Source: an uncultured Ruminococcus sp. (GTDB lineage Bacteria > Bacillota > Clostridia > Oscillospirales > Acutalibacteraceae). From it: 8,645 nucleotides of DNA. The notes beneath the pieces were generated by a model. That model ran no database searches. It worked only from the letters and a program-made list of their open reading frames with translations, and was not told where the DNA came from. A program made the position numbers and the translations under genes. Location: positions 1-8,645 of the forward strand of contig CACYDB010000041.1 in the NCBI GenBank assembly GCA_902773035.1. Direction: 5' to 3'. Positions 6,517 to 8,645 of this stretch are shown here, piece by piece. Position 1 is the first letter of the stretch; every line of letters begins with the position of its first letter.

Positions 6517-7200
6517 TCACCCTATAAGCTCCGATATGACCTCTCCCGCGATTATCAGTCCCGCGACCGAGGGCACAAAGGCGGTGCTTCCGGGAGTGCT
6601 TCCCTGACCTGTTTTGACGGGCTCCTCCCGTGAGTAGACGACCTTGAGCTTTTTGATTCCGCGCGCGCGAAGCTCCTTTCGCATAACTCTCGCGAGCGGA
6701 TCGACCGAGGTCTTGAAAATATCGCTCACCTCAAATCCTGTCGGGTCGAGCTTATTGCCCGCGCCCATTGAGGAGATGATTTTGACTCCCGCCTTTTCGG
6801 CGCACTCGATAAGCCCGAGCTTGCCCGTCACGGTGTCGATCGCGTCAACGACGTAATCATACCGCGTAAAGTCGAACTCCCCTGCCGTCTCAGGCAGGAA
6901 AAAGCATTTGCGCTTATTGATTTTAATGTCGGGATTGATGTCGAGCAGGCGCTTCTCCGCCGCGTCAACCTTGTACATTCCGAGCGTGGAATGAAGGGCG
7001 ATGATCTGACGGTTGATGTTGGAGAGGGCTACGGTATCGTTGTCGATGATGTCAAGCTCCCCTACTCCGCTCCGCGCCAGAGCCTCGCAGACATAGCCGC
7101 CCACTCCGCCTACTCCGAATACGGCGACGCGTTTTGACTTTAATTTTTCCACGGCTTCCTTACCGAGAAGGAGCTCGGTTCTCTCAAACTGATTTTCCAT
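6517..7200 (-). CDS. tcdA: tRNA threonylcarbamoyladenosine dehydratase, ThiF/E1-like
   Basis: The protein belongs to the ThiF/MoeB/HesA E1-like family, TcdA (CsdL/YgdL) branch. TcdA uses ATP to cyclise t6A at position 37 of ANN-decoding tRNAs to ct6A. The 227 residues include the ATP-binding GVGGVGG (29-35), the acidic pair D53/D55 (IIDNDTV), and NINRQ (61-65) with the adenylation arginine. DAIDTV and SSMGAGNKLDPT follow. The C-terminal part (PLARVMRKELR, VVYSREEP, GSTPGSTAFVPSVAG) is typical of TcdA, and zinc-binding CxxC pairs of MoeB/ThiF are absent, as expected. ATG at 7200 is preceded by GAGG (7206-7209) at 5-nt spacing. It lies upstream of gdhA on the same strand with a 203-bp gap, and no terminator is evident behind it. 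Upstream lies the hairpin-rich intergenic region. Confidence 0.93.
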   Translation of the reverse strand: MENQFERTELLLGKEAVEKLKSKRVAVFGVGGVGGYVCEALARSGVGELDIIDNDTVALSNINRQIIALHSTLGMYKVDAAEKRLLDINPDIKINKRKCFFLPETAGEFDFTRYDYVVDAIDTVTGKLGLIECAEKAGVKIISSMGAGNKLDPTGFEVSDIFKTSVDPLARVMRKELRARGIKKLKVVYSREEPVKTGQGSTPGSTAFVPSVAGLIIAGEVISELIG

Positions 7201-7217
7201 ATTTACCTCGCGAATTC

Positions 7218-7223
7218 ATTATA
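7218..7223 (-). promoter_or_regulatory. proximal -10 element upstream of tcdA
   Basis: On the minus strand TATAAT lies 17 bp before the tcdA ATG; the -35 position (AGATAT) is poor. A second, better-spaced minus-strand promoter candidate lies at 7484-7513. If that one is used, tcdA would have a long structured leader. Confidence 0.35.
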
Positions 7224-7249
7224 CATGTAATTATTATATAATATCTGCG

Positions 7250-7303
7250 GAACAATTCAAAAACATATTAATCATTTACCATTATAACTCTTTTGAATTG
7301 TTC
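7250..7303. repeat. inverted repeat A, 13 bp with a 28-nt AT-rich loop
   Basis: GAACAATTCAAAA (7250-7262) is perfectly complementary to TTTTGAATTGTTC (7291-7303). It is the leftmost of a chain of inverted repeats filling the tcdA / zinc-ribbon gene gap. Neither side is followed by a T tract, so it is not an ordinary terminator. Confidence 0.8.
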
Positions 7304-7305
7304 GA

Positions 7306-7345
7306 GTGCAAGGGGTTTGAGCGTTTACGAGCAAACCCCTTGCAC
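7306..7345. repeat. inverted repeat B, 14-bp GC-rich hairpin
   Basis: GTGCAAGGGGTTTG (7306-7319) pairs perfectly with CAAACCCCTTGCAC (7332-7345) around a 12-nt loop. The loop contains AGCGTTT (7320-7326), exactly complementary to AAACGCT (7355-7361) in the apex of hairpin C. A loop-loop contact is therefore possible if the structure is RNA. Confidence 0.85.
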
Positions 7346-7372
7346 CTCGCAAAGAAACGCTTTCTTTGCGAG
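7346..7372. repeat. inverted repeat C, 12-bp hairpin with 3-nt loop
   Basis: CTCGCAAAGAAA (7346-7357) pairs perfectly with TTTCTTTGCGAG (7361-7372) around CGC. It abuts hairpin B with no gap. Its left CTCG could alternatively pair with CGAG at 7303-7306, so B and C have a possible alternative fold. Confidence 0.85.
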
Positions 7373-7384
7373 CGCTTATTTATA

Positions 7385-7486
7385 AATGTTTACTGAAACA
7401 AAATCTTCGATTTTGAGCTAAAACTCAATCTGTATTGAGTTTTAGCAAAACGACGACGGCGTGTCGTCGTTCATTCAGTAAATATT
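7385..7486. other. cloverleaf-like four-way junction: outer stem enclosing three hairpins
   Basis: The outer arms 7385-7397 and 7474-7486 pair over 13 positions (one G-T), with TTTACTGAA/TTCAGTAAA as the perfect core. Enclosed are three perfect hairpins: CAAAATC/GATTTTG (7399-7415, loop TTC), GCTAAAACTCAAT/ATTGAGTTTTAGC (7417-7446, loop CTGT) and AACGACGAC/GTCGTCGTT (7449-7471, loop GGCGT). Only 0-2 bases separate the helices, and 84 of 102 positions are paired. No family I know matches. It may be a structured RNA, a cis-acting leader, or the body of a small non-autonomous mobile or dispersed repeat. The sequence is symmetric enough that either strand could be the active one. Confidence 0.75.
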
Positions 7487-7513
7487 ATACTATCTTTTGT
7501 TGACAAATTTCAA
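7484..7513 (-). promoter_or_regulatory. minus-strand promoter candidate facing the hairpin region
   Basis: The minus strand reads TTGAAA (7508-7513), 18 bp, TATAAT (7484-7489). Transcription would start near 7477, inside the right arm of the cloverleaf, and run through all hairpins toward tcdA. It overlaps the divergent plus-strand promoter, so the two could compete. Confidence 0.4.
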
Positions 7514-7528
7514 GTAAAACAGTATTAT
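7500..7528 (+). promoter_or_regulatory. promoter of the zinc-ribbon membrane-protein gene
   Basis: Perfect TTGACA (7500-7505), 17-bp spacer, TATTAT (7523-7528). The start near 7535 gives a leader of about 15 nt, holding AGGAAG (7537-7542) 7 nt before the ATG at 7550. The hairpin region lies upstream of this promoter and is not part of this transcript. Confidence 0.8.
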
Positions 7529-7549
7529 ATTCTCAAAGGAAGTGTTAGT

Positions 7550-8593
7550 ATGATCAAGTGCAGAAACTGCGACCACGAATTTGAGAAAGGCAACTTCTGT
7601 CCACGGTGCGGAACGAGAGTCGTTCCCGAGGAAGTCAAGGCGGCTCCGATACCTCCCGAGGCTCCTTCTATTCCCGAGGCGCCTGTTCCCGAGGCTCCTA
7701 TTCCCGAGGCTCCTATTCCCGAGGCTCCCGTGATTCCCGAAGCTACGGCTCCTGCCGAGGCTTTACGCGAGGGGTATATTCCCGAGCCTCAGGCTTACAC
7801 TGAGCCTCAGCCCGAATATGAGGAAAATCCCTATGAGCAGAAGTACGCTCAGGCTCCCATTCCTCCGCAGCCTCCCGTTCGGGAGCAGGTACAGTACGCT
7901 CAGCCTGTTGATCCGCAGCCCGAATATCAACAACCGCAGCAGCCTGAATATCAGCAGCCTGTATATCAGCAGCCGCAGCAGCCTGTATATCAGCAACCGC
8001 AGCAGCCTGTATATCAGCAGCCGCAGCAACCCTACGCCTACGCTCAGCCTCAGAAGCAGGGTATGACGGCAGGCAAGATAGTAGCGCTGGTGGCGTCGAT
8101 CGTTCTCGGAATAGCGCTGATTATTTACGGTCCGTACATTTGCTGTATGGCTTGCGTTATGGCAGAGGAAGGCGCGCTTGGCGAGCACAAGACGGTAGAC
8201 CCGACTCCTCACGCCGTGACCGAGGCTGTTATGATCGACGACTTTGAATACACGATTTCCGACATCAGCTACAATCAGACCTTCAAGGGCAAGAAGGCTG
8301 ACGACGGCAAGACTTATCTCTCGCTGACGGTCAACGTCAGAAATACGGGCGCTGAATCACTCGCTGACTTATCGGACTATCATCTCTACGCCGACAACGT
8401 GTCCTGCAAGAATTACGTTGACCCCGACTACGAGGACTTTGAGGATTCGGTAGAAATCGACGCGGGCAAGATATCCAAGGCGGAGCTCACATTCATAGTC
8501 CCTCAGAACGCAAAGTCGATCACGCTTAATGTTTCAAGCTACGAGGACGACGAATGTTTGAATATGAAGCAGATAACATTTACAATCAGATAA
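7550..8593 (+). CDS. zinc-ribbon, repeat-linker, single-pass membrane protein with extracytoplasmic domain
   Basis: The 347-residue protein begins with a zinc ribbon, C4-x2-C7 and C17-x2-C20 (KCRNCDHEF, FCPRCGTRV). An acidic proline-rich tract follows, with IPEAP-type repeats at 41-60. A Tyr/Gln/Pro tract with an 8-residue repeat (VYQQPQQP type) spans 125-161. One membrane helix covers about 177-199 (IVALVASIVLGIALIIYG), with a Cys-rich end (C198, C199, C202). Residues about 218-347 form a beta-rich domain with alternating strands (KTYLSLTVNVRNTG, KAELTFIVPQ, ITFTIR). That pattern resembles the DUF4352-like, immunoglobulin-fold exported domains found in many Firmicute membrane proteins. The likely topology is zinc ribbon and repeats inside, C-terminal domain outside. 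The function is unknown; an envelope sensor or scaffold is an inference. ATG 7550 has a good ribosome binding site and promoter, and the gene appears monocistronic, with a terminator just behind it. Confidence 0.9.
   Translation: MIKCRNCDHEFEKGNFCPRCGTRVVPEEVKAAPIPPEAPSIPEAPVPEAPIPEAPIPEAPVIPEATAPAEALREGYIPEPQAYTEPQPEYEENPYEQKYAQAPIPPQPPVREQVQYAQPVDPQPEYQQPQQPEYQQPVYQQPQQPVYQQPQQPVYQQPQQPYAYAQPQKQGMTAGKIVALVASIVLGIALIIYGPYICCMACVMAEEGALGEHKTVDPTPHAVTEAVMIDDFEYTISDISYNQTFKGKKADDGKTYLSLTVNVRNTGAESLADLSDYHLYADNVSCKNYVDPDYEDFEDSVEIDAGKISKAELTFIVPQNAKSITLNVSSYEDDECLNMKQITFTIR
7670..7729 (+). repeat. 15-bp tandem repeat coding for IPEAP
   Basis: Four consecutive near-identical units of the form ATTCCCGAGGCTCCT encode IPEAP, VPEAP, IPEAP, IPEAP; a degenerate fifth follows. 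The DNA similarity, not only the protein similarity, points to recent expansion by slippage or unequal crossing-over. Confidence 0.85.
7922..8032 (+). repeat. 24-bp tandem repeat coding for [VE]YQQPQQP
   Basis: Units start at 7922, 7961, 7985 and 8009, with a 15-bp shortened unit at 7946-7960. They differ only at a few third positions (CAG/CAA, CCG/CCT). The tract is a good candidate for length variation between strains. Confidence 0.9.
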
Positions 8594-8596
8594 AAC

Positions 8597-8620
8597 AAGC
8601 CGTCGCTTTTGCGACGGCTT
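8597..8620 (+). terminator. hairpin terminator after the zinc-ribbon membrane-protein gene
   Basis: AAGCCGTCGC (8597-8606) and GCGACGGCTT (8611-8620) form a perfect 10-bp stem with a TTTT loop, 3 bp after the stop. The following tract (ATTAGTT) is only weakly T-rich. Confidence 0.8.
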
Positions 8621-8630
8621 ATTAGTTCAT

Positions 8631-8644
8631 AGTGGTAAGTGGTA
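8631..8644. repeat. tandem AGTGGTA repeat at the window edge
   Basis: AGTGGTA occurs twice in tandem (8631-8637, 8638-8644) and continues to the end of the window. It may be the beginning of a longer noncoding repeat, but only two units are visible. Confidence 0.35.
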
Positions 8645-8645
8645 A

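Noticed and set aside
7250..7486. CRISPR array
   Set aside because: The arms are inverted rather than direct repeats, each stem has a different sequence, and there are no regularly spaced spacers or cas genes.
7385..7486. tRNA or tmRNA gene
   Set aside because: The cloverleaf outline is suggestive, but there is no T-loop GTTCGA motif, no plausible anticodon arm and no CCA end; arm lengths do not fit.
7763..8212. 149-codon minus-strand frame rich in Leu and Arg
   Set aside because: Antisense shadow of the proline/glutamine repeats; its repeats simply reflect the tandem DNA repeats of the real gene.

Overview
The window looks like the chromosome of a Firmicute of class Clostridia, probably a gut Oscillospiraceae/Ruminococcus-like bacterium. 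This rests on Gram-positive style AGGAGG-type ribosome binding sites, a clostridial-type MurC N-terminus (GIGGSGMCPLAEIL), a TRAM-domain 23S rRNA uracil methyltransferase, a GSGNVA-type glutamate dehydrogenase and a zinc-ribbon/proline-repeat membrane protein. It is an inference from gene content; there is no rRNA or other definitive marker here.

Left part (1-1740): an accessory-looking, AT-rich stretch. It begins with a possible tail of an upstream gene. Next is an orphan Phd/YefM-type antitoxin with a near-consensus promoter overlapped by three ATGATAA repeats at 11-bp spacing. A convergent unknown gene follows, read on the minus strand. Its open frame has no convincing start of its own. 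The same frame continues upstream through a single TAA to an ATG with a strong Shine-Dalgarno that encodes a membrane anchor. The gene therefore appears to be broken by one nonsense codon.

Middle part (1924-7200): housekeeping genes. rlmD-like rRNA methyltransferase (minus) and murC (plus) are divergent. murC and gdhA (minus) are convergent and separated by two strong terminators. tcdA (minus, tRNA t6A dehydratase) lies upstream of gdhA, which has its own good promoter. The genes act in rRNA modification, cell-wall precursor synthesis, ammonia assimilation and tRNA modification; they do not form one pathway or operon.

Right part (7201-8645): a 349-bp gene-free region between divergent tcdA and a zinc-ribbon membrane-protein gene is almost entirely made of near-perfect inverted repeats. 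There are three hairpins (13, 14 and 12 bp), then a compact cloverleaf-like four-way junction in which an outer stem encloses three hairpins. Overlapping divergent promoter candidates lie at its right edge. This is the most unusual structure in the window. It could be a structured RNA or leader, or a non-autonomous mobile or dispersed repeat element. The last gene encodes a zinc ribbon, two low-complexity tandem-repeat tracts, one membrane helix and an extracytoplasmic domain. It ends in a hairpin terminator.

No tRNA, rRNA, CRISPR array, transposase or recognisable complete defence system was found.
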